Source: Pseudonocardia oceani (GTDB taxonomy: Bacteria; Actinomycetota; Actinomycetes; Mycobacteriales; Pseudonocardiaceae). Taken from it: a stretch of DNA of 64,000 bases. Within the stretch, counting starts at the first letter, position 1. Every line of letters begins with the position of its first letter. Under the pieces are notes generated by a model. It saw nothing but the letters and a program-made list of their open reading frames with translations, did no database searches and was not told the origin of the DNA. The position numbers and the translations under genes are program-made. This document shows positions 23,796 to 31,833 of this stretch, one piece after another. The stretch is from assembly GCF_019263585.2 (NCBI RefSeq), contig NZ_JADQDF010000001.1, forward strand, positions 62,001 to 126,000. The letters are read 5' to 3'.

Positions 23796-25235
23796 GTGCC
23801 GCACGTCGTCGTCGTGGGGGCCGGGCCGACCGGCGTCGTCGTGGCGGGGCTGCTCGCCCGCCTCGGCGTCACCAGCACCGTCGTGGACCGCCACGACGGC
23901 CCGTACCCGCGCCCGCGCGCCGTGCACCTCGACGGCGAGGCCGTCCGCGTGCTGCAGCGGTTCGGCGTGGCCGAGGAGTTCGCCGCGATCAGCCGCCCCG
24001 CGTCCGGGCTGCGCCTGCTCGACGCCCGGCTGCGGCCGTTCGCGGAGTTCCGCCGCTCGTCCGCCGCGGGCCACCACGGCCACCCCGACGCGTCGCTGTT
24101 CGACCAGCCCGACCTGGAGGCGCTGCTGCGGGCCGCGCTCCCGGCGGGGGCGGTGCTGCGCGGGGGCGTCGAGGTCACGGGCGTGCCGGAGGCGGGCTCC
24201 GTCGACCTGCGCGACCCCGGCACCGGCGGGACCGAGCGGCTCCACGCCGACGCGGTCCTGGGCTGCGACGGCGCCGACAGCACCGTCCGCTCCGCGATCG
24301 GCGCCGGCCTGCGCGACCTGCGCTTCGACCAGCGCTGGTTGGTCGTCGACGTGCGCAGCCGCACGCCGCTGCCGGGGTGGGGCGGCGTCGACCAGATCTG
24401 CGACCCCCGCCGCGCCGCCACCGCCATGCACCTCACCGGCGGGCGCTACCGCCTGGAGTTCCGGATGCGGCCCGGCGAGACGCCCGACGGCCTCGTCGCC
24501 CGGCTCGGCGAGCTGACCGCGCCCTGGCTCGGGCACCTGCCCCGCGACGACTGGGAGGTGCTGCGCAGCGCCGCGTACACGTTCCGGGCCCGCACCGCCG
24601 ACCGTTGGCGGCGCGGACGCGTGCTGCTGCTCGGCGACGCCGCGCACCTCATGCCGCCGTTCATCGGGCAGGGGCTGGGCTGCGGGCTGGGCGACGCCCA
24701 CAACCTGGCGTGGAAGCTCGCCGCGGTGCTGCACGGGCGCGCCGGGGACGACCTGCTCGACACCTACCAGGCCGAGCGGCAGCGCCACGTCGTCGCGGTG
24801 ACGCGGGCGGCGGTCCGCGTCGGCACGGCGATGACCGGCGGGCGCGGCCTCGCGGCGGCCGTCCGGCGTCCGGTCGTCGCCGCGCTGCTGCGGGTGCCCG
24901 GCGCGCAGGCCCGCGCGCTGACCGGCATCACGACCCGGTACCCGCCGGGCGCGTGGGCCGACCGCCGGACCCGCCGCAGCCCGCTGCCCGGGACGGTGTG
25001 CCCGCAGCCCGTCGTCGAGGTCGGCGGGCGCCGGGTGCTGCTCGACGAGGTACTGGGGGACGGCTTCGCGCTGGTGTCGGCCGGGCGCGTGGACGCCGCT
25101 CTGCGCGGGCGGGCGGAGGCGCTGGGCGCCGTCGAGGTCCGCGTCGACGCGCTCGCCGGCTGGTTGCGCGCGGGCCGGGCGTCCGCGGCGCTGCTGCGGC
25201 CCGACCGCGTCGTGCTCGGCGTCACCCCGGCCTGA
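23796..25235 (+). CDS. FAD-dependent aromatic monooxygenase (PheA/TfdB family)
   Basis: A 479-residue group A flavin hydroxylase. It has GAGPTGVVVAGLLARLG at the N-terminus, GCDGADSTVRSAIG as the DG motif, and LLGDAAHLMPPFIGQGLGCGLGD as the GD motif. The thioredoxin-like C-terminal domain appears short. Such enzymes ortho-hydroxylate phenols with NAD(P)H and O2. GTG 23796 follows GGGGAGGG. It fits as a hydroxylase of the nearby polyketide/prenyl group, comparable to the flavoprotein encoded beside phenolic-lipid PKS genes in Streptomyces; that link is an inference. Confidence 0.88.
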   Translation: MPHVVVVGAGPTGVVVAGLLARLGVTSTVVDRHDGPYPRPRAVHLDGEAVRVLQRFGVAEEFAAISRPASGLRLLDARLRPFAEFRRSSAAGHHGHPDASLFDQPDLEALLRAALPAGAVLRGGVEVTGVPEAGSVDLRDPGTGGTERLHADAVLGCDGADSTVRSAIGAGLRDLRFDQRWLVVDVRSRTPLPGWGGVDQICDPRRAATAMHLTGGRYRLEFRMRPGETPDGLVARLGELTAPWLGHLPRDDWEVLRSAAYTFRARTADRWRRGRVLLLGDAAHLMPPFIGQGLGCGLGDAHNLAWKLAAVLHGRAGDDLLDTYQAERQRHVVAVTRAAVRVGTAMTGGRGLAAAVRRPVVAALLRVPGAQARALTGITTRYPPGAWADRRTRRSPLPGTVCPQPVVEVGGRRVLLDEVLGDGFALVSAGRVDAALRGRAEALGAVEVRVDALAGWLRAGRASAALLRPDRVVLGVTPA

Positions 25236-25282
25236 GCGGTTCCCACCCGGCGGGCGGCGGGCGCCTCCGCGACCATGGCGCG

Positions 25283-25954
25283 ATGGCCGAGCACCCCGAC
25301 GACCTGCGTCCCGGCGTCCTGTTCGACGTCGACGGCACGCTGCTGGACACCAACTACCTGCACGTCCTCGCGTGGTGGCAGGCCTTCCGCGACACCGGGC
25401 ACCCCGACGTGACCATGTCCGCGGTGCACCGCGCCATCGGCATCCCGAGCGCCGCGCTGGTGCAGCACCTGCTCGGCACCGACGACGAGGACGCCGTCGA
25501 CGCCCACAGCGCGCGCTACGAGCCGCTGCGCGACCAGGTCGTCGCGTTCCCGCGGGCCGGTGACCTGCTGCGGGCGTGCGCCGACCGCGGTGCGACGGTC
25601 GTGCTCGCCACCAGCGGCGCGGCGGGCGACCTCGACTGGATGCTGCCCGCCATCGGCGAGCGCGACGCCGTGGAGGGCGCCACCACCTCGGCCGACGTCG
25701 ACGAGGGCAAGCCCGCGCCGGACCTGCTGTCCACCGCCGTGCGCGACCACCGGCTCGACCCCGCGCGCTGCGTGGTCGTCGGCGACACCGTGTGGGACGT
25801 CGAGTCCGCGCGCCGCGCCGACCTGCCGTGCGTCGGGCTGACCTGCGGCGGGATCGGCGAGGCGGAGCTGCGCGAGGCCGGGGCGGTGGCGGTGTACGCC
25901 GATCCGGCCGATCTGCTGGCGCGGCTCGACGAGTCGCCGCTGGGCCGTCTCTGA
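25283..25954 (+). CDS. HAD-superfamily phosphatase
   Basis: A 223-residue haloacid dehalogenase-type hydrolase. It has motif I FDVDGTLLDT with the nucleophile Asp, motif II VLATSG, and motif III KPAPDLL with motif IV VVGDTVWDVESA. The helical cap between motifs I and II resembles phosphoglycolate phosphatase/beta-phosphoglucomutase types. ATG 25283 is chosen because the conserved strand begins a few residues later. It ends one base before the convergent small acidic protein gene. The substrate is probably a small phosphorylated metabolite. Confidence 0.88.
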   Translation: MAEHPDDLRPGVLFDVDGTLLDTNYLHVLAWWQAFRDTGHPDVTMSAVHRAIGIPSAALVQHLLGTDDEDAVDAHSARYEPLRDQVVAFPRAGDLLRACADRGATVVLATSGAAGDLDWMLPAIGERDAVEGATTSADVDEGKPAPDLLSTAVRDHRLDPARCVVVGDTVWDVESARRADLPCVGLTCGGIGEAELREAGAVAVYADPADLLARLDESPLGRL

Positions 25955-25955
25955 A

Positions 25956-26165
25956 TCAGTCCGGAGCGGGCGTGTCGTCCTGCGCCGCCCGGTCGACGCC
26001 GGGGCGCTCCTCCGCGGTGGTGCCGACGACGTCGGCGCCGCTGTCGTCGCGCAGGTTCTCCAGCACGGCGCGCTCCTCGGGGTCCAGCGGGCCGCCGACG
26101 ACCCCCGGCTCCCCCACGTCGTCGCCGGTGGCCATGCCCGTCTCGGGTGCGTCCGGATCCGTCAT
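25956..26165 (-). CDS. Small acidic hypothetical protein
   Basis: A 69-residue protein, strongly acidic, with no membrane segment and no cysteines (it starts MTDPDAPETG and contains LDPEERAVLENLRDDSG). I do not recognise a family. It sits between the convergent HAD gene (1 bp) and the divergent PfkB gene (27 bp). The longer open frame on this strand is only the shadow of the PfkB gene. That this short stretch is translated is suggested by its packing and acidic composition, not proven. Confidence 0.5.
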   Translation of the reverse strand: MTDPDAPETGMATGDDVGEPGVVGGPLDPEERAVLENLRDDSGADVVGTTAEERPGVDRAAQDDTPAPD

Positions 26166-26192
26166 GCGGTCCGCGTACCCGCGGGCGGGGGC

Positions 26193-27122
26193 GTGAACCC
26201 GCACGGCCCGGGTACGCGAGCGGCTGTGGACGTGGTGGTCGTCGGACAGCTCGCACGGGACCTGCTGCTGCGCGTGGACGAGGTGCCGCCGCGGGGCTCC
26301 GCGACCGACGTCCGCGAGCGGCGGGAGACCCTCGGCGGAAAGGGCGCCAACTGCGCGGTGGGGCTGGCGCAGCTCGGCGTGCCGGTCGGGCTGGTCGCCG
26401 TCGCGGGGTCCGACGCCACCGGCGACCGGCTGCTCGCCCGGGCCGAGGCCGACGGGGTCGACGTCGAGCACGTGGTGCGCCGCGCCGGCACCCCCACCGG
26501 CCTGATCGTCGAGATCCTCGACCCCGCCCACGGCTGGCGCTACCTGCAGCACCTGCCCGGGCCGACGCTGCTCACGGCCGACGACGTCGCCGGGGCCGCC
26601 GCCGACCTGCGCGCTGCGCGGGCCGTCGTCCTGCAGGCGCAGCAGCCCGCGGCCGCGCTGACCGCCTGCGCCCGGCACGCCCGCGACGGTTCCGCGCTGG
26701 TCGTCCTCGACGGCGCCCCCGACCCCGAGGCCCGCACCGAGCTCCTGAAGTGCGCCGACGTGGTGCGCGCCGACCCCGCCGAGACCGACGAGCTGGTCGA
26801 CGGCGAGCTGGGCCGGCTGTGCGTCGAGGACGTCGGCGCGATGACCGCCGCCGCACGCCACCTCCTCGCCCACGGCCCCCGGGTCGTCGTCGTGGGGGTG
26901 GAGGGCGCGGGCAACGTCGCGGTGTGGGAGGACGGGGAGCTGTTCGTGCCGTTCGGGGACGTCGAGGTCGTCGACACCACCGGCGGGGGCGACTCCCTCA
27001 CCGCCGGCCTCACCGCCGCGCTCCTCGCCGGCGCCGACCCGCCCACGGCCCTGCGGCGGGCGGTGGAGGCCGCGGGGAGCACCGTCGCCCGCGCCGGGGG
27101 GCGGCCGGCGCTGGACGGCTGA
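26193..27122 (+). CDS. PfkB-family carbohydrate kinase
   Basis: A 309-residue ribokinase/PfkB-fold sugar or nucleoside kinase. It has the GGKGANCAVGLAQLG glycine-rich substrate region and DTTGGGDSLTAG, the anion-hole and catalytic Asp signature (the usual GAGD is GGGD here). GTG 26193 has a purine-rich stretch before it; GTG 26226, at the first conserved strand, is an alternative. No sugar-pathway partner is adjacent. A palindromic repeat that could terminate transcription starts at its stop codon. Confidence 0.87.
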   Translation: MNPHGPGTRAAVDVVVVGQLARDLLLRVDEVPPRGSATDVRERRETLGGKGANCAVGLAQLGVPVGLVAVAGSDATGDRLLARAEADGVDVEHVVRRAGTPTGLIVEILDPAHGWRYLQHLPGPTLLTADDVAGAAADLRAARAVVLQAQQPAAALTACARHARDGSALVVLDGAPDPEARTELLKCADVVRADPAETDELVDGELGRLCVEDVGAMTAAARHLLAHGPRVVVVGVEGAGNVAVWEDGELFVPFGDVEVVDTTGGGDSLTAGLTAALLAGADPPTALRRAVEAAGSTVARAGGRPALDG

Positions 27123-27192
27123 CCTCGCACACCGGGTCGGGACCTCGCACAGGGTCGACGGTGTGCGAGGTGCGTGCTCGGTGTGCGAGGTC
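27122..27192. terminator. Hairpin repeat after the PfkB gene
   Basis: ACCTCGCACACCG (27122-27134) is the exact complement of CGGTGTGCGAGGT (27159-27171). A further TCGGTGTGCGAGGT copy follows at 27178-27191. The element starts at the PfkB stop codon and could end that transcript; the extra copy allows alternative hairpins. Confidence 0.55.
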
Positions 27193-27279
27193 GGGCGGTG
27201 AACTCGTTCGGGGAGAGGTGCAACACATCGGCCCCCGTTGACGACAGTGAATCGTCCGGTTCGTTCTCTGTGAGGTGTC

Positions 27280-28125
27280 GTGGGTCAGCGCGCGGTAGTG
27301 ATGGGGGCCCTCGGGGTCCTGCTCCTCGTCGGCGGGTGCGGGGGTGCGGAGGGCCGGGAGGCCGACCGCGCCGCGCTCGGGTCGGTGCCGGCGGCGGAGG
27401 AGGCGGCGGCCCCGGCGCCCGACGTCGTCCGCGTCGTGACCGTCCTCGACGGCGACACGTTCACCGTCTCCGACGGCCGCACAGTGCGGGTCCTCGGCAT
27501 CGACTCCTGCGAGCTCGACACCGGCGCCGGCCGCGAGGCCCGCACCGACGCGCAGGCGCTGCTGCCGGTGGGGCGGTCGGTGACGCTGCGCGCCGAGCCC
27601 GGCGTCGACCGCGACCCCTACTCCCGCCACCTCCGCTACGTCACCACGCCCACCGGCTCCGACCTCGGCACCGCGATGATCGTCGAGCCGCACACCGGCG
27701 TGTACGAGGGCGGGGACGCCGCTCCGTCCTACGTCGCCGGCCTGCGCCGTGCCGACGGCGGCCCGCGCGTCTGCGACACCCCGACCGCCGCGCCGACCAC
27801 CACCCCGGCCCCCAACACCCCGGCTCCCAACACCCCAGCGCCCCGGACGGCGGCTCCACGAACGGCCGCCCCGGCGACCACCCGCTCTGCACCCGCCCCG
27901 CAGCCCGCGCCCCGCACGGCGCCGGCCCCCGAGCCCGAACCGGAACGCGAGCCCGAGCCGGTGCGGGAGAGCTCCGGCTGCCACCCGAGCTACACGCCCT
28001 GCGTCCCCGACGGTCCCGACCTCGACTGCAAGCAGATCGGCTTCGCGGTCATCGTGACCGGCCCCGACGAGTTCCGGCTGGACGGCGACGACAACGACGG
28101 CAAGGGCTGCGAGAGCTACGGCTGA
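27280..28125 (+). CDS. Secreted thermonuclease-like lipoprotein with C-terminal excalibur domain
   Basis: A 281-residue lipoprotein: signal peptide with lipobox VGGC (Cys20), then a staphylococcal-nuclease domain at about 50-150. VRVLGIDSCELD and YSRHLRYV keep the Arg, Glu and Arg positions used for catalysis in this fold. Next come a 60-residue Pro/Ala/Thr-rich linker and an excalibur domain (GCHPSYTPC, DGDDNDGKGCE) expected to bind Ca2+. It should cut nucleic acids outside the membrane. SNase-excalibur combinations are known in Gram-positive surface proteins. The linker is repetitive (TPAPN and PRTA units). Confidence 0.87.
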   Translation: MGQRAVVMGALGVLLLVGGCGGAEGREADRAALGSVPAAEEAAAPAPDVVRVVTVLDGDTFTVSDGRTVRVLGIDSCELDTGAGREARTDAQALLPVGRSVTLRAEPGVDRDPYSRHLRYVTTPTGSDLGTAMIVEPHTGVYEGGDAAPSYVAGLRRADGGPRVCDTPTAAPTTTPAPNTPAPNTPAPRTAAPRTAAPATTRSAPAPQPAPRTAPAPEPEPEREPEPVRESSGCHPSYTPCVPDGPDLDCKQIGFAVIVTGPDEFRLDGDDNDGKGCESYG

Positions 28126-28145
28126 GAAAGGGATCGCCGAGCGGT

Positions 28146-28173
28146 GTAACCCCGCGGCCCCCACGGGCGTCTC
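28146..28173 (+). promoter_or_regulatory. Possible ECF-sigma promoter
   Basis: GTAACC (28146-28151), a 16-nt spacer and CGTCTC (28168-28173) resemble the GTAAC / CGT promoters of BldN/SigM-type ECF sigma factors. It lies 43 bp before the ATG of the Asp-rich protein. A short CTCTC/GAGAG hairpin follows. The assignment rests on pattern alone. Confidence 0.3.
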
Positions 28174-28216
28174 TCCCGGTGAGAGCAACACCCGCCGAGC
28201 CCCCGAGGTGCCGATC

Positions 28217-28756
28217 ATGTCCGAGTCCTTCACCCCCGAGCCCTACTCCGTCGAGTTCGTCGACACCGACGGCGACGGCTACGAGGAGACCACCCTGCTC
28301 GACAGCGACGGCGACGCCGTGGTCGACACCGCGCTCGTCGACCTCGACGGCGACGGCACCGATGACCTGGCCGCCTTCGACAACCGCGCCGACGGCGAGT
28401 TCGTGGCCGACGTCGTCGCGGTGGACGTCGACGGGGACGGCTACGCCGACGTCGTCGCCGACGACACCGACTTCGACGGCGTCTTCGACGCGGTCACCCA
28501 GCCCGAGGGCGTGGGCCTCACCGAGTCGAACCCCTACGGCGGCGGCTCCTACGACGCCGGTTCGTACGACTCCGGCACCGACAGCGCCGACCCGTACAGC
28601 GCCGACGTCGTCGCCGACACCACGCCGAGCGGCGGCGCCGAGCAGGGCACCGTCATCGCCGGCCAGGGCGGCGACGCGCTCTACGTCGACCCGGACGGCT
28701 CGGTCACGTTCTCCGGCTCCGACGTCGCGGGCACCGACTACTCCTACGGCAGCTGA
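28217..28756 (+). CDS. Asp-rich DxDGDG-repeat protein (calcium-binding type)
   Basis: A 179-residue, very acidic protein with repeated DTDGDGY, DSDGDAV, DLDGDGT, DVDGDGY and DTDFDGV units in residues 10-100. These resemble the Ca2+ loops of dockerin/EF-hand or FG-GAP-like repeats. The rest is a Gly/Ser/Tyr/Asp-rich tail without recognised domain. No signal peptide is visible, so any export would be unconventional. ATG 28217 is preferred over GTG 28208 because GAGGTG precedes it at fitting distance. It follows another Ca2+-type gene, which may hint at a shared role. Confidence 0.75.
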   Translation: MSESFTPEPYSVEFVDTDGDGYEETTLLDSDGDAVVDTALVDLDGDGTDDLAAFDNRADGEFVADVVAVDVDGDGYADVVADDTDFDGVFDAVTQPEGVGLTESNPYGGGSYDAGSYDSGTDSADPYSADVVADTTPSGGAEQGTVIAGQGGDALYVDPDGSVTFSGSDVAGTDYSYGS

Positions 28757-28796
28757 CCCAGCCGGATCACGACGACCGGCGCCCGGGCTCAGCGGA

Positions 28797-29081
28797 GCGT
28801 TCTGCGGAACGCACTCATAGTTCCGACGCCGCTCCACGACGACCGGCACCCGGCCCTGCAGGGTGTTCCGCGGAACGCGGTCCACACCCGTCCCGACCAG
28901 GCGCGTTCCACTCCAGGAGCGGAGTGCGATCGCGTTCCGCGGAACGCAGTTACGGCCCGGCGCAGCTCCACGACCACTCGCGTCCGATCCTGCAACGCGT
29001 TCCGCGGAACGCGGTCCACACCCCGTCCGACCACGCGGCGTTCCCCTCATCAGTGGGCCGCGTTCGCGTTCCGCGGAACGC
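28797..29081. repeat. Five palindromes at 65-69 bp intervals within a tandem ~134-bp duplication
   Basis: Copies of GCGTTCCGCGGAACGC start at 28797 (one change), 28863 (one change at the second base), 28932, 28997 and 29066. Spacers 1 and 3 resemble each other (CTCCACGAC...CCTGCA), as do spacers 2 and 4 (GGTCCACACC...). The true unit is therefore palindrome-spacerA-palindrome-spacerB of 134-135 bp, present twice plus a final palindrome. It is not a CRISPR array: repeats are short and spacers are related. Confidence 0.85.
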
Positions 29082-29098
29082 GGTCACCACCCGTTCCG

Positions 29099-29500
29099 GT
29101 GGCCCGCCCCGTTCAGCCTGTGCTGCACGCTCGAGCGCGGTATCTGGTCGCGGTCTGTCGCACCTACGTCGGTGACGCCGGGCCTTCGGCCCTGATCGCA
29201 CGCATTCCGGACGCCATCAACTCCACCGACGGGCAGATGTCGTCGGCGCAGCTGGTGGAGATGCTGGCGATCGACACGGAGCTGGAGCGGCTGATCGCCA
29301 TCGCGCCGTCCAGCATGTCGCCCCACCTGCGCACGACGCAGCTGCCCTTCCAGCAGGTGGCCGACGCGGTGAGCACCGGGGGCGAGCTGACCCTGAGCAC
29401 CGGAGGTGTCCGCGACGCCGCCCTGCCGCTGCTCACCGCCTGCGTCGATGCGTGTATCGGGCGGGCGGCTGACGTCCCGGTCCCCGGAGCGGGGCGCGAT
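29099..29500 (+). other. Unassigned open frame, possible gene remnant
   Basis: From GTG 29099 the plus frame reads a protein-like sequence of about 135 residues (including TYVGDAGPSALIARIPDAIN and SSAQLVEMLAIDTELERLIA). It has normal residue balance, unlike the Arg/Ala-rich shadow frames. The frame then runs on through the last palindrome into the antisense of the next gene, so its natural end is missing. It is bracketed by two copies of the GCGTTCCGCGGAACGC palindrome. I do not recognise a family; it may be the surviving part of a gene or a small protein with a lost stop. Confidence 0.35.
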
Positions 29501-29501
29501 C

Positions 29502-29517
29502 GCGTTCCGCGGAACGC
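29502..29517. repeat. Isolated sixth copy of the GCGTTCCGCGGAACGC palindrome
   Basis: Identical to copies in the upstream array and also preceded by a GGAGCGG...GCGATC context like the 28932 copy. It stands ten bases beyond the stop codon of the minus-strand molybdoenzyme gene. Confidence 0.8.
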
Positions 29518-29526
29518 GAACCTCCC

Positions 29527-31830
29527 TCACCCCCGCGCCCGCTCCACGAACTCCGGCGGCCGGTGCGCCCGCACCGGCGGCGGCTCCCCCTCGTACCGCT
29601 CCACCTGCACGAGGGTGTGCTGGCCGCTGGTGCCCTGCCCGAGGCGCGACGTGCCGTGGTCGCGGGTGAGCACGTTGGGGTTGCCGTGGGCGCAGAGCCC
29701 GGTGTCGCCCACCGGGTCGAACCAGGCCCCGGTGGGCAGCTGGACCACACCGCGCCGGACGCCGTCGTCGAGGCGGGCGCCGGCCAGGCAGGCGCCGCGG
29801 TCGTTGAACAGGCGCACGACGTCGCCGTCGGTGATGCCGCGCTCGGCGGCGTCGTCGGGGTGGATCGTCATCGCCTCGCGGCCCGCGACCTTGTGCCGAC
29901 GGCTCTCCGCCCCCGCGTCGAGCTGGCTGTGCAGGCGCCCGCGGGGCTGGTTGGCGATCAGGTGCAGCGGCCACCGCGCGGCGAGCGGGGAGCCGAGCCA
30001 CTCGTCGGGCTCCATCCAGGTCGGGTGGCCGGGGCAGTCGTCGTAGCCGAAAGCGGCGATCGTGGCCGAGTACAGCTCGATGCGCCCGCTCGGGGTCGTC
30101 AGCGGGTGGGCGTCGGGATCGGCGCGGAAGCGGTCGAGGAAGGTGCGGTCGGCCGGCTGCGCGGGCAGCGTGAGCAGCGGGGAGGCCAGGAAGTCGTCGA
30201 AGGCCGGCAGCTCGACGTCCAGGCGCTTGCCGACCGGCCCGGTCCAGGAGTCGTAGAGGTGGCGGACCCACTCGTCCGCGGTCCGCCCCTCCGTGAACCG
30301 CTCCCCCACCCCGAGGACGCCGGCCAGCTCGGCCAGCACGGCGTGGTCGTCGCGCGACTGCCCGACCGGGTCGACGACGCGGTGCATCGGGACCAGGTGG
30401 TGGTCGGTGCGCGAGGCGCCGATGTCGAGGCGCTCCAGCGGCGTCGTCACCGGCACGACGATGTCGGCGTGCTTGGCCATGGCCGTCCAGAACGGCTCGT
30501 GCACCACCACCGTGTCGACGGTGGCCAGCGCGCGCCGCAGCCGGTTGAGGTCCTGGTGGTGGTGGAACGGGTTGCCGCCCGCCCAGTAGACGAGGCCGAC
30601 GTCGGGGTAGGTCAGCGACTGCCCGTCGAACTCGAACGGCGCACCGGGGTTCAGCAGCATGTCGGCGACCCGCGCGACCGGGATGACGTCCGGCACCGGG
30701 TTGACGCCCTGCGGGAGCGTCGGGACGCGCACCCCCGCCCCCGGCACGCCGACGTCGGCCATCGACCCGTAGCCGTGCCCGAACCCGCACCCGGGCAGCC
30801 CGATCCGCCCCAGCACCGCCGCGAGCGCGATCCCCGCCCAGGGCGCCTGCTCGCCGTGCTCGGTGCGCTGCAGCGACCAGGTGACCGTGACGAGCGTGCG
30901 CGAGGCCGCCATCCGCCGGGCGAGCGCGCGGATCTCCCCCGCGGGCACGTCACAGCGCTGCGCGGCCCACTCCGCCGTCTTCGCGACGCCGTCGGAGCGG
31001 CCCGTGACGTAGGCGATGAGCTCGTCGCCGCCGACGCAGTAGCGCTGCAGGAAGGCGCGGTCGTGCAGGTCCTCGCCGATCAGCGTGTGCATGAGCCCGA
31101 GCATCATCGCGACGTCGGACGCCGGGCGGATCGGCAGCCACGTGGTGCCCGGAGAGTCGCTGCGCAGCGGGCTGACGGCGACGACGTCGACGCCCTCCGC
31201 CACGGCCGCGCGCAGGTGGTCGCCCGCGGTGTGGCGGGCCACGCCGCCGGGGTTGACGCCGGTGTTCTTGCGCGGGATGCCGCCGAAGGCGACGACGAGC
31301 TCGGTGTGCTCGCGGATGACGGGCCAGTCGGTGAGCCCCGACGTCACGTCGACGCCCCGCCCGACGACGTGCGGCATGATCACCGCGGTGGCGCCGTAGC
31401 TGTAGTTGCCGACCGCGGAGACGTAGCCGCCCAGGCAGGTGAGAAAGCGTTTGAGCTGGCTCTGCGCGTGGTGGAAGCGCCCGGCGCTGGCCCAGCCGTA
31501 GGAGCCGCCGAACACCCCGCGCGGTCCGCGCTCGGCGTAGACGCGGCGGAGTTCACCGGCCAGCAGCGCGATCAGCTCGTCCCACTCGACCTCGACGTAG
31601 GGCTCGCGCCCCCGCCCGTCCGACGGCCCCGGCCCGTTCCGCAGCCACCCCTCGCGGACCGCGGGCCGCAGGATCCGCACCTGCGGGTCGACGGCGGACG
31701 CGAGGTTGCCCAGGATCGGCGACGGGTCGGGGTCGGCCGGGTGCGGCCGCACCTCCAGGCCCCCGTCGACGGCGCGGGCCTCGAAGGCGCCCCAGTGGGA
31801 GCTGCTGGTGACGTACGGGGTCGTGGCGAT
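29527..31830 (-). CDS. BisC/TorA/DMSO-reductase-like molybdoenzyme
   Basis: About 768 residues of the cluster-free DMSO reductase branch: SSHWGAFEAR at the N-terminus with no Fe-S cysteines, GNYSYGATAVIMPHVVG with the Ser that ligates Mo in DMSO/biotin-sulfoxide reductases, and a C-terminal dinucleotide domain (LHLIANQPRGRLHSQLD). Family members reduce S- or N-oxides. There is no Tat signal, which favours a cytoplasmic BisC-type role such as free methionine or biotin sulfoxide repair. The start is problematic. The only upstream ATG/TTG candidates (31932, 31926, 31866) lie before or inside the promoter. Promoter geometry would place the first base at ATC 31830, giving a leaderless message. Confidence 0.88.
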   Translation of the reverse strand: MATTPYVTSSSHWGAFEARAVDGGLEVRPHPADPDPSPILGNLASAVDPQVRILRPAVREGWLRNGPGPSDGRGREPYVEVEWDELIALLAGELRRVYAERGPRGVFGGSYGWASAGRFHHAQSQLKRFLTCLGGYVSAVGNYSYGATAVIMPHVVGRGVDVTSGLTDWPVIREHTELVVAFGGIPRKNTGVNPGGVARHTAGDHLRAAVAEGVDVVAVSPLRSDSPGTTWLPIRPASDVAMMLGLMHTLIGEDLHDRAFLQRYCVGGDELIAYVTGRSDGVAKTAEWAAQRCDVPAGEIRALARRMAASRTLVTVTWSLQRTEHGEQAPWAGIALAAVLGRIGLPGCGFGHGYGSMADVGVPGAGVRVPTLPQGVNPVPDVIPVARVADMLLNPGAPFEFDGQSLTYPDVGLVYWAGGNPFHHHQDLNRLRRALATVDTVVVHEPFWTAMAKHADIVVPVTTPLERLDIGASRTDHHLVPMHRVVDPVGQSRDDHAVLAELAGVLGVGERFTEGRTADEWVRHLYDSWTGPVGKRLDVELPAFDDFLASPLLTLPAQPADRTFLDRFRADPDAHPLTTPSGRIELYSATIAAFGYDDCPGHPTWMEPDEWLGSPLAARWPLHLIANQPRGRLHSQLDAGAESRRHKVAGREAMTIHPDDAAERGITDGDVVRLFNDRGACLAGARLDDGVRRGVVQLPTGAWFDPVGDTGLCAHGNPNVLTRDHGTSRLGQGTSGQHTLVQVERYEGEPPPVRAHRPPEFVERARG

Positions 31831-31833
31831 CTC

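Larger units (their letters stand above)
28757..29526. other. 770-bp spacer with palindrome array and a small orphan frame
   Basis: There is no recognised gene here. It holds the regularly spaced GCGTTCCGCGGAACGC array (28797-29081), an unassigned open frame after it, and one more copy of the palindrome at 29502-29517. Confidence 0.7.

Noticed and set aside
28126..28216. A riboswitch (c-di-AMP type) before the Asp-rich protein
   Set aside because: The leader is too short and lacks the paired domains; only an ECF-like promoter pattern and a 5-bp hairpin are visible.
28797..29081. CRISPR array suspected from the regular 65-69 bp spacing
   Set aside because: Repeats are only 16 bp and self-complementary, spacers are related to each other, and no cas genes are in the window.
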